Origin: Phocaeicola plebeius
GTDB taxonomy: Bacteria > Bacteroidota > Bacteroidia > Bacteroidales > Bacteroidaceae
Direction: 5' to 3'
Length of the DNA stretch: 64,000 bases
Assembly (NCBI RefSeq): GCF_003437535.1
Contig: NZ_QSQT01000003.1
Location: 62,001 to 126,000 of the forward strand
Shown one piece after another: positions 26,606-35,687 of this stretch. The first letter of the stretch is position 1. Each line of letters opens with the position of its first letter. The position numbers and the translations under genes were made by a program. The notes under the pieces are model-generated. The model was not told the origin of the DNA, did no database searches, and saw nothing but the letters and a program-made list of their open reading frames with translations.

Positions 26606-28957
26606 ATGCAGACGAACAATTCTTCTAACAAGAATGACCAAGGGCTGAATATAGTGGATTTATTCATGTATTTGGCTTCTCAATGGAAGTGGTTCTTACT
26701 TTCCATTTTGATTTGCGGTGGGATTGCGTGGTATAATTATGCCCGTGCTCCGCTGGTGTACTTTCGTTCGGCTACGGTCATTATCAAAGATCCGTCGAAC
26801 AAAGCCAGTACTTCCGGTCTGGACCGCTTCGATAATTTTATTAACAAGGTGAATGTGGCCAATGAAATATTGCAGTTCCGTTCCAAGAAGCTGATGCGCG
26901 AGGTGGTGCAGCGTGTACATGCCGATGTGAGCTATCAGATAAAGGACGGTTTGCGCAGCAATGAGTTGTACAACGAATCGCCCGTATTGGTCAGCCTTCC
27001 GGATGCATTGCCCGAACAAAGCTTCTCTTTTACGATGACCTTGAAAGATGCAAAGACGGTAACCCTCTCTGATTTCTCGGGAATTGAAGCGAAACCATCG
27101 TATGAGGTGGCGTTGAATGATACGGTGGCAATCATCGAAGGGATGAATGTGGTGGTAACTGCAACCAATTACTTGCGTGATTCCTGGCTGAATACGCCTA
27201 TACGGGTACAGAAACTTCCGGTAGAATCGATGGTGAATTATTATAAGAATGCCTTGGGCATTCAGCAGGAAGAAGAGGAAGCTTCCATCCTTACTCTGGC
27301 TTTGAAAGACAGTTCACCAGCCCGTGCGGAAGATGTGCTGAATACATTGATTACGGTATACAATGAAGAGGCCATCAAAGAAAAGAATCAGGTGGCAGTG
27401 AATACCGCTAACTTTATCAATGAGCGTCTTATCATCATTGAACGTGAGTTGGGAAATGTGGAATCCAATCTGGAATCGTTCAAGCAGCGGAATCAGATTG
27501 TGGACATTGCTTCCTCGGCAGGTATGTATATGACTGAATCGCAGAAATACAATGCCGATGCCATGGAACTGGAAACTCAGCTTCGTCTGGCTAATTTTAT
27601 TAAGGACTACCTGACAGACCCTAGTAAGGAAACCGACCTGATACCTTCTAACACGGGAATCAGCGATATGAACATTGAAAATCAGATTAGTCTTTATAAT
27701 GCGGCAAAATTGAAGCGTGACCACTTGATTGATGACAGTAGTGTGAACAACCCTGTGGTGCAGGAGCTCAACAATTCGCTTCGTGCCATGAAGCAAAGTA
27801 TTATTCGTGCTGTGGACAATATGATTGTCAGCCTGAATGTGAAACGCAATGACGCACAGAACCGTGAAATGCGTGCCCAGGACCGTGTGACGGCTATTCC
27901 GACAAAAGAACGGCAGATGCTGTCTATCGAACGTCAGCAGAAAATCAAGGAAGCCCTTTATCTGTTCCTGCTGAACAAACGTGAGGAGAATGCCCTTTCA
28001 CAGGCCATGGCCGATAACAATGCCCGCGTGATAGACGGAGCGGAAGGAAGCAATGCCCCGATTTCTCCCAACCGAAACCGTATCCTGTTGTTGGGATTGC
28101 TGGTGGGAATCGCTTTGCCGGGAGCGGTTTGTCTGGCTATTCTCTTTATGGATACACGGGTTCACGGACGGAAGGATATAGAAGGAGTTACTTCCGTGCC
28201 TTATTTAGGAGAAATTCCATTGGATAAAGAAGCCATGAAAGACCACCGGAAGAAGGTAATGGCAGTGAAAGAGCAGGGTGATGACATTGTGTCGGAAGCC
28301 TTCCGTATTTTACGTACTAACATGGCTTTCCTTTCCAAAAAAGACAAGCCTGCGCAGGTAATTACCTTTACTTCGTTCAATATCGGAGCGGGAAAGACCT
28401 TTATTGCACGCAACTTGTCCATGAGTCTGGCTTATATGAAAAAACGGGTAGTCATGGTCGATTTGGATATTCGTAAGGGTACATTAAGCCGTCATTTCGG
28501 GCATTATCATGTAGGTGTTACCAATTATCTGTCGGACAATACGGTGAAGGTGGATGATATCATACAGCATCAGGAAGGGTTTGACCTGATTCCGGCAGGA
28601 ATTCTGGCACCCAATCCGGCTGAATTGTTAATGGACAATCGTTTGGATGAATTGATGAATGAACTGCGTACCCGTTATGATTACATCATTGCCGACAATG
28701 TGCCGGTGGGTTTGATTGCCGATGCTACGATTGCAAACCGTATAGCCGACCTGACCATTTTTGTGGTACGTGCAGGCAAGCTCGACCGTCGTCAGTTACC
28801 AGATATAGAGAAACTTTATCAGGAAAAGAAACTGAAGAACATGGCACTGGTATTGAACGGTGCCAATCCGGAACGTCATGGCTATGGTTATAGTTACGGG
28901 TATGGTTACGGTTATGGTTATAGAACTAAGAAAAAGAAAACGTTTTTTTTAAAATAA
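26606..28957 (+). CDS. wzc: Capsule tyrosine autokinase and chain-length regulator, Wzc-like
   Basis: This 783-residue inner-membrane BY-kinase starts with a Wzz domain and first transmembrane helix (WKWFLLSILICGGIAWYNYA), a long periplasmic coiled coil, and a second helix (NRILLLGLLVGIALPGAVCL). The cytoplasmic kinase follows with Walker A-like IGAGKTFIARNLSMSL, Walker A' VVMVDLDIRKG and DYIIADNVPVG. The C-terminal tail is a repetitive GY run with seven tyrosines followed by lysines, the autophosphorylation cluster. Cycles of phosphorylation control polymer length and export. The tail is encoded by near-tandem GGTTAT hexamers. Confidence 0.95.
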   Translation: MQTNNSSNKNDQGLNIVDLFMYLASQWKWFLLSILICGGIAWYNYARAPLVYFRSATVIIKDPSNKASTSGLDRFDNFINKVNVANEILQFRSKKLMREVVQRVHADVSYQIKDGLRSNELYNESPVLVSLPDALPEQSFSFTMTLKDAKTVTLSDFSGIEAKPSYEVALNDTVAIIEGMNVVVTATNYLRDSWLNTPIRVQKLPVESMVNYYKNALGIQQEEEEASILTLALKDSSPARAEDVLNTLITVYNEEAIKEKNQVAVNTANFINERLIIIERELGNVESNLESFKQRNQIVDIASSAGMYMTESQKYNADAMELETQLRLANFIKDYLTDPSKETDLIPSNTGISDMNIENQISLYNAAKLKRDHLIDDSSVNNPVVQELNNSLRAMKQSIIRAVDNMIVSLNVKRNDAQNREMRAQDRVTAIPTKERQMLSIERQQKIKEALYLFLLNKREENALSQAMADNNARVIDGAEGSNAPISPNRNRILLLGLLVGIALPGAVCLAILFMDTRVHGRKDIEGVTSVPYLGEIPLDKEAMKDHRKKVMAVKEQGDDIVSEAFRILRTNMAFLSKKDKPAQVITFTSFNIGAGKTFIARNLSMSLAYMKKRVVMVDLDIRKGTLSRHFGHYHVGVTNYLSDNTVKVDDIIQHQEGFDLIPAGILAPNPAELLMDNRLDELMNELRTRYDYIIADNVPVGLIADATIANRIADLTIFVVRAGKLDRRQLPDIEKLYQEKKLKNMALVLNGANPERHGYGYSYGYGYGYGYRTKKKKTFFLK

Positions 28958-29044
28958 ATGCGTATGAAAAAACAAAATGAGAGTTTAGTAAGGGTCTTAT
29001 TTAGGGAGACCAAAGTTAATTTTTTAAATCTAAAAAGAAAGTGA
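28958..29044 (+). CDS. Possible 28-residue leader ORF after wzc
   Basis: An ATG directly abuts the wzc stop codon and opens a 28-codon basic frame (MRMKKQNESLVRVLFRETKV...) ending at 29,042-29,044, seven bases before the next small gene. The spacing suggests translational coupling, but there is no homology that I recognise and it may be chance. Confidence 0.25.
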   Translation: MRMKKQNESLVRVLFRETKVNFLNLKRK

Positions 29045-29051
29045 GGATTTT

Positions 29052-29231
29052 ATGAAGAATCAAGAACAAAAAGAGTATGAAGCTCCGCAAACCACCTGTC
29101 TGGAGGTAGAGCTGGAGCAGGGGTTTATGAAGGCCTCGGTGTTTGAAGAAAAAGAGAATACGGAAAGCTTGACAATTGAAGATCATAATGTGGACGAGAC
29201 GTTTGATTTTTCTGCTGATAGCTGGGACTAA
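29052..29231 (+). CDS. 59-residue acidic peptide, candidate modified-peptide precursor
   Basis: This short gene encodes 59 residues: an N-terminal part with YEAPQTTCLEVELEQGFMKA, then an acidic part containing TIEDHNVDETFDF and ending ADSWD. It has no hydrophobic signal peptide. I recall many Bacteroidales short ORFs with the same plan (Y..P....LEVE.E...M.AS, then an acidic tail ending in Trp-Asp) just ahead of fimbrillin-like genes; their function is unknown. The layout resembles a leader plus core. It lies between Wzc and the fimbrillin-like lipoprotein, 3.3 kb after the HPr-kinase-like gene and 6.5 kb before the S26 peptidase and ABC exporter. A precursor role is an inference. Confidence 0.7.
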   Translation: MKNQEQKEYEAPQTTCLEVELEQGFMKASVFEEKENTESLTIEDHNVDETFDFSADSWD

Positions 29232-29256
29232 TATGTGTAACAAAAAATAAGACAAT

Positions 29257-31746
29257 ATGAAATATCTTAAATATATAACGAATGGAGCATTATTTGCTCT
29301 GTTGTTAGCTGGCTGTTCTGATGATTTGGATAATAAACCGGTAGTATTACCTGTAAGCGGTGACGAAATTGAGTTTGGAGCTGCTCCTGGTGGTTTCACT
29401 GATGTAAACCCTGAAAGTAGGACTATCTATGATGTTCCCGCTGGTTCTACTTTTGATAACTATCAATTATTAAATATCAAATGGCAATATGGTATTGACC
29501 AGGTGCGTGTGTATTGTCCTGAAGGAGCTGAGGGATTCAGAACTGCCGACTATACGGTAGAAGCAACTGATGCTTCTTCCGGTTCTTCTACGGGATTTCT
29601 TGTGAAGAACGGTGAAACCGGTGTGCGTTGGGGAGATACAGGAAAACCTCATAATTTCTATGCTTTCTATTCATTGGGTAAGATTGATGAAGGACTTCAG
29701 ACCGGTACTACAGTAAAGGCTACTATTCCAACCGGACAGGAGGGAGGTAAATTGTTGACTTATAATAATGATGGAAACGAAGATCCTAATGGTAAATTTA
29801 AGATTATCACTCCGGATATGAGCTTCTGTATGATGGCTGGAAAAGGAACGTGGACCCCTGGAACCGATAAGAACGTCGCTTTGACATTTACTCCGATTGT
29901 GACAGTGCTTGATGTGCTTATTAATGGGCCGAAAGAAGATGATGTGGAATTTATGAATATCGTTTCTGTTTCTGTAAGAAGCAAATCTGGTAAGAATATC
30001 GTGGGTACATTCTCGTATGATTTGGCTGACGACAGTTATAATTTTGATGCAACGGACCAGAGTCATACTGCAGCTTCCATAGCTACGGTTCAGACCATAG
30101 TAGATAATAATCCGGTGAGACTCGAACAAGGACAGCAACTGAATGTGAAATTCTTCCTGTTGCCGAGAGAAATTAGCAATGGAGATTTAGTGGTTTCTGT
30201 ACTGACAGAAGGTGGAGTAGTATATAGTAAAACTATATCAGGAACCAGTACTTCTGGGGGTGATGGCGTATTAGGAGCCGGTCTTATTACCCGTATCAAG
30301 ACTCCGAAATTGGGTGGACAGGAAGCTAATAACTGGATGAGCCAGATTCCAGATAACGCACTCTTCACACAGTTGTCTCTACCTGGCAGCAAGAACTCAT
30401 TTGCCTATAGAGTGGATGCCGGTTACGATCCGCAAACTGGTCTTTCCAAATTTTATCAAGCTTTGCCACCTTTGGGAATTAATGCTACTGTAGAAACTAC
30501 CACGCAGTTTGATGAGGGTATCCGTGTCTTTGATGTACATCTGAATATTGACCGTCGTACTCCGGTTGTATATGCCGGTGGTGCAAATGTCAGTCCGCAA
30601 ATCACATTGGAAACAGTGTTGAATACATTGAGAGATAAAGTGAATCCAAACAATGAAACTGCAAGTGAATGTGCTGTTGTCTTTCTTAATTATGTGAATG
30701 ATGGTTATACTGTTTCTGAATGGTTGCCTATGGTAATGGATGCGTTGGATAGTTGGAATAGCTCTAATGGAGGGATACTGACTACTCTTGATCAGAACAC
30801 TACCATGGGGGATGTGCGAGGTAATGTAGCCGTTATTATAAATCTTCAGACAAGTGATAGACCAGAGGGAAGTGCCCCTGTGAATTATATAAATAATTTT
30901 TCAACCAGTGTACAGAATACCAGTATTGTGTCTGCACCGTATAGTAGTGGTGCAACTGTACGTATTCAGAATCTGCAGCAGTGTAATAATCCGGAGATAA
31001 CTTCTGGTGAAACTCCTTATGTATATAAGGGCAAAGGCATTGGTCTCGTGCCTTATTTTATTACCCGTGAGAGTAAGTTGGATGGGGCAAGCTTCGATTT
31101 GATTGAGACGAAGAGGAGTCTGATGAAAGAACTGAATAGTGAGATTGCTCAAGGAGGACAAAATCTTTATATCAATGACTTGTCTGGATTCTGTGTTACT
31201 AAAAATCAATCAAGTACCGGATATTTGACATATACAGAATATAAATGTAATGAACATGGTTGGGGTTTGACATGGTATGAGTGGGATGAGACTGGTAAAT
31301 CGGGAACAATATATGATTATAATAATTTCCCACTGGATGAATCGGTTTATACTAACACTGCAACAGGCGCTGGTACAAGTTGGACTGTTGAGAGTCGTCC
31401 TGGCGCTTCTTCTGACTATGAAGGTAAATTATGGTTAAACGGAACAGGTTATGATTTAGGTAACGGCGGTAATACCTGCCTGTTTGCCGAACTGTTCAAT
31501 GGTGAAGCTGTTGCAGAATATTCTTCTCTAATTGGTGACTTGCGTCAGCCTTTGGGAATCGTATTGATGAACTTTGCGGGTGTAGCAACAGTTGATGCTA
31601 GTAATAGAAGTTATGCTGTACAGGGTATACGTCTTCCGGGATTGATTATGATGAATAACTTCATGTTCCCTCTAAAAACTGGTACAACAACCACAAGGTC
31701 ATCTTCTGATACCTCATATTCCAAAGAAGGAAACGTATGGGATTAA
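29257..31746 (+). CDS. Fimbrillin-like lipoprotein with a degenerate PI-PLC-like C-terminal domain
   Basis: This 829-residue secreted lipoprotein has the lipobox ALLLAGC (Cys ~19). Residues ~35-350 look like a Bacteroidales fimbrillin/Mfa-like region (IKWQYGIDQVRVYCPEG, GVRWGDTGKPHNFYAFYSLG). From residue 359, NWMSQIPDNALFTQLSLPG follows the opening of PI-PLC X domains, and EGIRVFDVH (~420) matches their GIRVFDIR motif. Both catalytic histidines are missing: the GTHDS position reads GSKNS (Lys 379), and the HHG position reads YAGG (439-442). I infer a non-catalytic binding fold displayed on the surface. It is followed after 3 bases by the CotH-like gene. Confidence 0.78.
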   Translation: MKYLKYITNGALFALLLAGCSDDLDNKPVVLPVSGDEIEFGAAPGGFTDVNPESRTIYDVPAGSTFDNYQLLNIKWQYGIDQVRVYCPEGAEGFRTADYTVEATDASSGSSTGFLVKNGETGVRWGDTGKPHNFYAFYSLGKIDEGLQTGTTVKATIPTGQEGGKLLTYNNDGNEDPNGKFKIITPDMSFCMMAGKGTWTPGTDKNVALTFTPIVTVLDVLINGPKEDDVEFMNIVSVSVRSKSGKNIVGTFSYDLADDSYNFDATDQSHTAASIATVQTIVDNNPVRLEQGQQLNVKFFLLPREISNGDLVVSVLTEGGVVYSKTISGTSTSGGDGVLGAGLITRIKTPKLGGQEANNWMSQIPDNALFTQLSLPGSKNSFAYRVDAGYDPQTGLSKFYQALPPLGINATVETTTQFDEGIRVFDVHLNIDRRTPVVYAGGANVSPQITLETVLNTLRDKVNPNNETASECAVVFLNYVNDGYTVSEWLPMVMDALDSWNSSNGGILTTLDQNTTMGDVRGNVAVIINLQTSDRPEGSAPVNYINNFSTSVQNTSIVSAPYSSGATVRIQNLQQCNNPEITSGETPYVYKGKGIGLVPYFITRESKLDGASFDLIETKRSLMKELNSEIAQGGQNLYINDLSGFCVTKNQSSTGYLTYTEYKCNEHGWGLTWYEWDETGKSGTIYDYNNFPLDESVYTNTATGAGTSWTVESRPGASSDYEGKLWLNGTGYDLGNGGNTCLFAELFNGEAVAEYSSLIGDLRQPLGIVLMNFAGVATVDASNRSYAVQGIRLPGLIMMNNFMFPLKTGTTTTRSSSDTSYSKEGNVWD

Positions 31747-31749
31747 TCC

Positions 31750-34395
31750 ATGAGAAGAATGAATGAGATAAAGAAATTTTTACTTCCGGCAGCCGCAATG
31801 TTTATCTTCAGCGGCTGCACGGAAGAATTTCTATCCGATACAGAGGTGATGGGTAATACTACCATTGTAGGGCGCATGGCAGAGAAATCTCAGACGCGTA
31901 CCTGCATTGGTTCTGACGGAACTTCGGATGTGAGTATTTATTGGTCTCCGGCTGATAGCATTGGTGTATATGGAGAAAGATCCAAGAATGTACTGTTCGT
32001 AAACCGTAATACAGTAGCTTCGGCAGAGGGACAATTTGTCGGTTATCTTTCTTCCAGTGCTCCGCTGTATGCCTATTATCCGTATAGTAAGGAAAATGCA
32101 GGAGCAGACTATACTTCGCTGAAAGGAAACCTACCTTTGGTTCAGTATTTTGATATGTCAACCGGCAGTTTGCAGGGAGACTACAAAGTAGGCGTTCCGC
32201 AGAATTCACAGTCTGAAGACGGTGCGTATGTCTTTGATTTCGAACATCTGTTCTCATTGCTGGAATTTGAAATCAATGCTACGGGTACAGCTTTGGAGGG
32301 TGATCGTCTGGAACGTATTACACTGACTTTGCCCGATGGTCGTCAGGCAGGTGGTGAATTTACGTTTGACGCTTCTACGAAGAACGTCGTATGGGGCACT
32401 GCTCCGGCAAATGCCAATGTCATGGATATGGTATGGACTGACAAACCGGCTTTGACGAACGGTAGCCAATACAAGGGTTATATCACATGTGCTCCCGTTA
32501 TCCGTTCTGGTGATGAAATCAAGGTGACCATTCTTTCAGAGAAATATGAAGCAACCTTTACCCGTACAGCAAAGATTGATTTTGCAGCTAATGCCTGCTA
32601 TACTTTGCCATTGACGCTTGCGAATTACACTGAGATTACGGACGGTACCGGACTTACTCCGCGTGCCGGAATAAGCTCGTTTAAGTTTGAGGTAGCAAAC
32701 AATGCCGGCAAGATATTGGGTACCAAACTCGTGGCATGCGAGCTGACTAACGGCGTGACAACTACAACTTCTCCCGTGACAGAAGAGGTTCTGAATATTG
32801 GCGAGGACAACACTATCAGCGGATGCATCCCGTATCTGTATGACTTTAACCTTGTGCCGACTTTTGATGTGGCAGAAGGGGTTAAGGTGACTGTAAACGG
32901 AGTGGAACAGAAGAGTGGTGTGACAGCGCAGAACTTCAGCAAACCGGTGACTTATACTGTGACTTCCGGTACAGAGAGCCGTGACTATACTGTTACGGTT
33001 ACTAATACAGGATTGCCTGTAGTCATAGTGAACCAGTCGGCATCAATAGCTGGCGGTACTTGGAAGACATGGGCCGAAACCGGATTGCAGATTCGTAGCA
33101 AGGACAGCGACTGGCCTGAAGACGACTATATCTCGGTATATAATGCCGATGGTACGGTGAATGTGGACAACAAGGCTTGCGGACTCCGCTTGCGTGGAAA
33201 CTCCAGTCAGAGTTATCCGAAAAAACCGTTTGCCATCAAGATGGTGAAAAAGGCTGCCATGTTGGATATGCCTGAACATAAACGCTGGGTATTGTTAGCT
33301 AACTGGATGGATCGAACAATGCTACGTAACCGCGTGGTGTTTGAGATGGCTCATCAGCTGGAAGAGAATAATGGCGGACAGCTGGCATGGAATCCGCATG
33401 GAAGAAATGTGGAACTGATTTATAACGGTATCCATGTGGGTAATTATCTGCTGGCCGAACAAATCAAGATAGACGGTGACAGACTGAATATCAACGATGC
33501 TTACGAAGACGTAATAGAGGATAATCCGGCTGCGGTTCCTGCGGATTGCGGTTACCTTCTGGAGTTTGATGACTATTATGACGAGAATTGCCGTTTCTTG
33601 ACTTCCAATCTGCATCTGCCTTGTATGCTCAAGGATGATGTGCCTTGGGAAGATGGTTCCGCTTTCCGCTCTTATGTAGAAGATAAGGTAAACGGAGTGG
33701 ACAAGGCTCTGAAACCGGGCTTGTTTGAAGGTGATGCCGATTATCCGGCTGCTGCCGCAATTCTGGATATTCCGTCTCTTATAGACTGGTGGTTTGTTCA
33801 TGAACTGGCTATGAATGGAGAGTACCGTCATCCGAAAAGTGTATATATGTATATCGACGGAAAGGATGGCAAGCTTTGTGCCGGTCCGGTATGGGATTTT
33901 GACTATCAGACCTTCCCGAATCCTGACGGTATTAATTCAATAAGCCGTGAGTTTGGTGGAAGTTATGCATCGTTAAGCTATGACGCATCTTCTATGAGCA
34001 AATGGCTTTGCAGCAACTATTCGTTTGATGAACGTTGGACGGGAGTTACAGAGCCGGCTCATGACGACAAACCATATATGTGGTATCCATTACTGTTGCA
34101 GCATGAAGAATTCAAGGCGGCAGTAAAAGCACAATGGCTTGTTTCCTATCCGAAATTGCAGCAGGTGGTGGCATCCATCCGTGCATTTGCCGAGGAAAAC
34201 CGTGTGTCTGATTCATACAACTATGCCATGTGGCCGCTGCTTGACGGCAGACGAACTGCAGAGTTGTCGCCATATGTTATCGATTTCAGTGGAGATGAGA
34301 AAATGACATGGAATGAAGCTATAGATTCTATGGTGAAGTTCTATCAGAATCGTCTGGAAACGATGAACGCATTGATTACCAATGGTAGTTTTTAA
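31750..34395 (+). CDS. CotH-kinase-like lipoprotein with fimbrillin-like N-terminus
   Basis: This is an 881-residue secreted lipoprotein (lipobox AAMFIFSGC). The N-terminal ~300 residues are fimbrillin/Mfa-like (SIYWSPADSIGVYG, APLYAYYPYS). An Ig-like segment ending KPVTYTVTSGTESRDYTVTV follows. The CotH domain spans residues ~470-760: GLRLRGNSSQSYPKKPFAIK, WVLLANWMDRTMLRNRVVF, GNYLLAEQIKIDGDRLNI, GYLLEFDDYYDEN and GPVWDFDYQTF, where the DFD aspartates are the expected catalytic and metal-binding residues. CotH of Bacillus is an atypical protein kinase of spore-coat proteins. Kinase activity and target here are unproven. The adjacent fimbrillin-like protein is a possible partner. Confidence 0.87.
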   Translation: MRRMNEIKKFLLPAAAMFIFSGCTEEFLSDTEVMGNTTIVGRMAEKSQTRTCIGSDGTSDVSIYWSPADSIGVYGERSKNVLFVNRNTVASAEGQFVGYLSSSAPLYAYYPYSKENAGADYTSLKGNLPLVQYFDMSTGSLQGDYKVGVPQNSQSEDGAYVFDFEHLFSLLEFEINATGTALEGDRLERITLTLPDGRQAGGEFTFDASTKNVVWGTAPANANVMDMVWTDKPALTNGSQYKGYITCAPVIRSGDEIKVTILSEKYEATFTRTAKIDFAANACYTLPLTLANYTEITDGTGLTPRAGISSFKFEVANNAGKILGTKLVACELTNGVTTTTSPVTEEVLNIGEDNTISGCIPYLYDFNLVPTFDVAEGVKVTVNGVEQKSGVTAQNFSKPVTYTVTSGTESRDYTVTVTNTGLPVVIVNQSASIAGGTWKTWAETGLQIRSKDSDWPEDDYISVYNADGTVNVDNKACGLRLRGNSSQSYPKKPFAIKMVKKAAMLDMPEHKRWVLLANWMDRTMLRNRVVFEMAHQLEENNGGQLAWNPHGRNVELIYNGIHVGNYLLAEQIKIDGDRLNINDAYEDVIEDNPAAVPADCGYLLEFDDYYDENCRFLTSNLHLPCMLKDDVPWEDGSAFRSYVEDKVNGVDKALKPGLFEGDADYPAAAAILDIPSLIDWWFVHELAMNGEYRHPKSVYMYIDGKDGKLCAGPVWDFDYQTFPNPDGINSISREFGGSYASLSYDASSMSKWLCSNYSFDERWTGVTEPAHDDKPYMWYPLLLQHEEFKAAVKAQWLVSYPKLQQVVASIRAFAEENRVSDSYNYAMWPLLDGRRTAELSPYVIDFSGDEKMTWNEAIDSMVKFYQNRLETMNALITNGSF

Positions 34396-34424
34396 TTGGA
34401 TATTATAATGAAATTTTGGAAGTT

Positions 34425-35618
34425 ATGATGAAAAAAACAATCTTTGCAGCCTTGGCTTTGGCGGCTGCAGGTCCTGCTCTGGCTCAGTCGGAGCAGACCA
34501 TACAAAACGGTGATTTTACAGAAACCGTGGAGTACAGTAATGACAAGTACAAAGTGGAAACCAATCACTTCTGGGATAACTGGTTTCTCAGTGTGGGGGC
34601 CGGACCGCAGGTGATGTTTGGTGACCACGACAAGCAGATAGGTTTTGGCAAACGTATCTCGCCTGCACTGGACATTGCTGTAGGTAAATGGTTTACTCCA
34701 GGAATCGGAGTTCGTTTGATGTACAACGGCCTTTCTCTGAAAGGTGCAACTCGCTGGGGAGAAGCTCACTCTACTGGCGAACAAGTATCCGGCTGGGGAA
34801 GCGGTATGTATTATTCAAAGTTCAAATATTACAATTTGCGTGCCGATGTATTGTTCAATCTGTCTAACCTGTTCTGCGGTTACAAGGAAAACCGTATCTG
34901 GAACAGCAGTTTCTATGGTGGTGTGGGCTACATGCGCACATGGGAAGCTCCTACCGCTGGTGATGTAACGATGAGTGCGGGTTGGTTGAACTCCTTCCGT
35001 TTGTGTGACGCGTTCGATGCTTTCATCGATTTACGTGCTTCCATGGTGGACGATGCCATTGACGGAGAAATTGGTGGAGCTAAGTTTGACGGTCTGCTGA
35101 GTGCCTCTGTCGGTTTGACTTACAAGTTCAAACGTCGCGGATGGGACAAGAGCAAGACTGTGGTTCGTACTAATGTAGGCGAAATCAATGCTTTGCGTGA
35201 CCAGTTGAACCGTGCAAACGATGAAAACGCACGCTTGCGGAATGCCATCGACGAAAGCAACCGTAATCCGAAACAGGAAGTGAAGAAGACTGCTGCTTCT
35301 AACTTGATCATCTTCCGTATCGGAAGAGCTGACCTGTCGAAGGAAGCTCGTGCGAACCTGGGTCTGTTGGCTGAGGCTATCAAGGCTTCTGATCCGAATG
35401 CAGTATACACCATTACAGGTTACGCAGATGCCGGAACGGGTAGCAAGAAGACGAATGAACGTCTGAGCAAGAAACGTGCGGAAGCAGTTTATGACTGTCT
35501 GGTAAATGAATACGGTGTATCTGAATCACAGCTCAAGATAGACTATAAGGGTGGTGTAGACAATATGTTCTATGACGATCCTCGTCTGAGCCGTGCCGTA
35601 ATTACACGCGCTAACTAA
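34425..35618 (+). CDS. OmpA-family outer-membrane protein
   Basis: This 397-residue protein has a signal peptide ending PALAQ. An N-terminal eight-stranded-barrel-like region follows (DNWFLSVGAGPQVMFGDHD to VGLTYKFKR). A short coiled coil (LRDQLNRANDENARLRNAID) leads to a C-terminal OmpA peptidoglycan-binding domain (YTITGYADAGTGSKKTNERL, with the later arginine of SRAVITRAN). It anchors the outer membrane to peptidoglycan. Closely spaced ATGs at 34,425 and 34,428 are both possible starts. It ends the fimbrillin-like/CotH/OmpA group at a strong terminator. The group probably forms a surface assembly. Confidence 0.9.
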   Translation: MMKKTIFAALALAAAGPALAQSEQTIQNGDFTETVEYSNDKYKVETNHFWDNWFLSVGAGPQVMFGDHDKQIGFGKRISPALDIAVGKWFTPGIGVRLMYNGLSLKGATRWGEAHSTGEQVSGWGSGMYYSKFKYYNLRADVLFNLSNLFCGYKENRIWNSSFYGGVGYMRTWEAPTAGDVTMSAGWLNSFRLCDAFDAFIDLRASMVDDAIDGEIGGAKFDGLLSASVGLTYKFKRRGWDKSKTVVRTNVGEINALRDQLNRANDENARLRNAIDESNRNPKQEVKKTAASNLIIFRIGRADLSKEARANLGLLAEAIKASDPNAVYTITGYADAGTGSKKTNERLSKKRAEAVYDCLVNEYGVSESQLKIDYKGGVDNMFYDDPRLSRAVITRAN

Positions 35619-35628
35619 TTTTTATGTA

Positions 35629-35670
35629 TCCCCTTTCCGGTGTGGTAGAGCCTGGAAAGGGGATTTTTTT
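35629..35670 (+). terminator. Rho-independent terminator after the OmpA gene
   Basis: A perfect 10-bp stem TCCCCTTTCC (35,629-35,638)/GGAAAGGGGA (35,654-35,663) is followed by seven T. The S26 peptidase gene begins 17 bases later, so its expression depends on read-through (perhaps UpxY-dependent) or an unseen promoter. Confidence 0.88.
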
Positions 35671-35687
35671 GTGTTGATTGCTATAGA

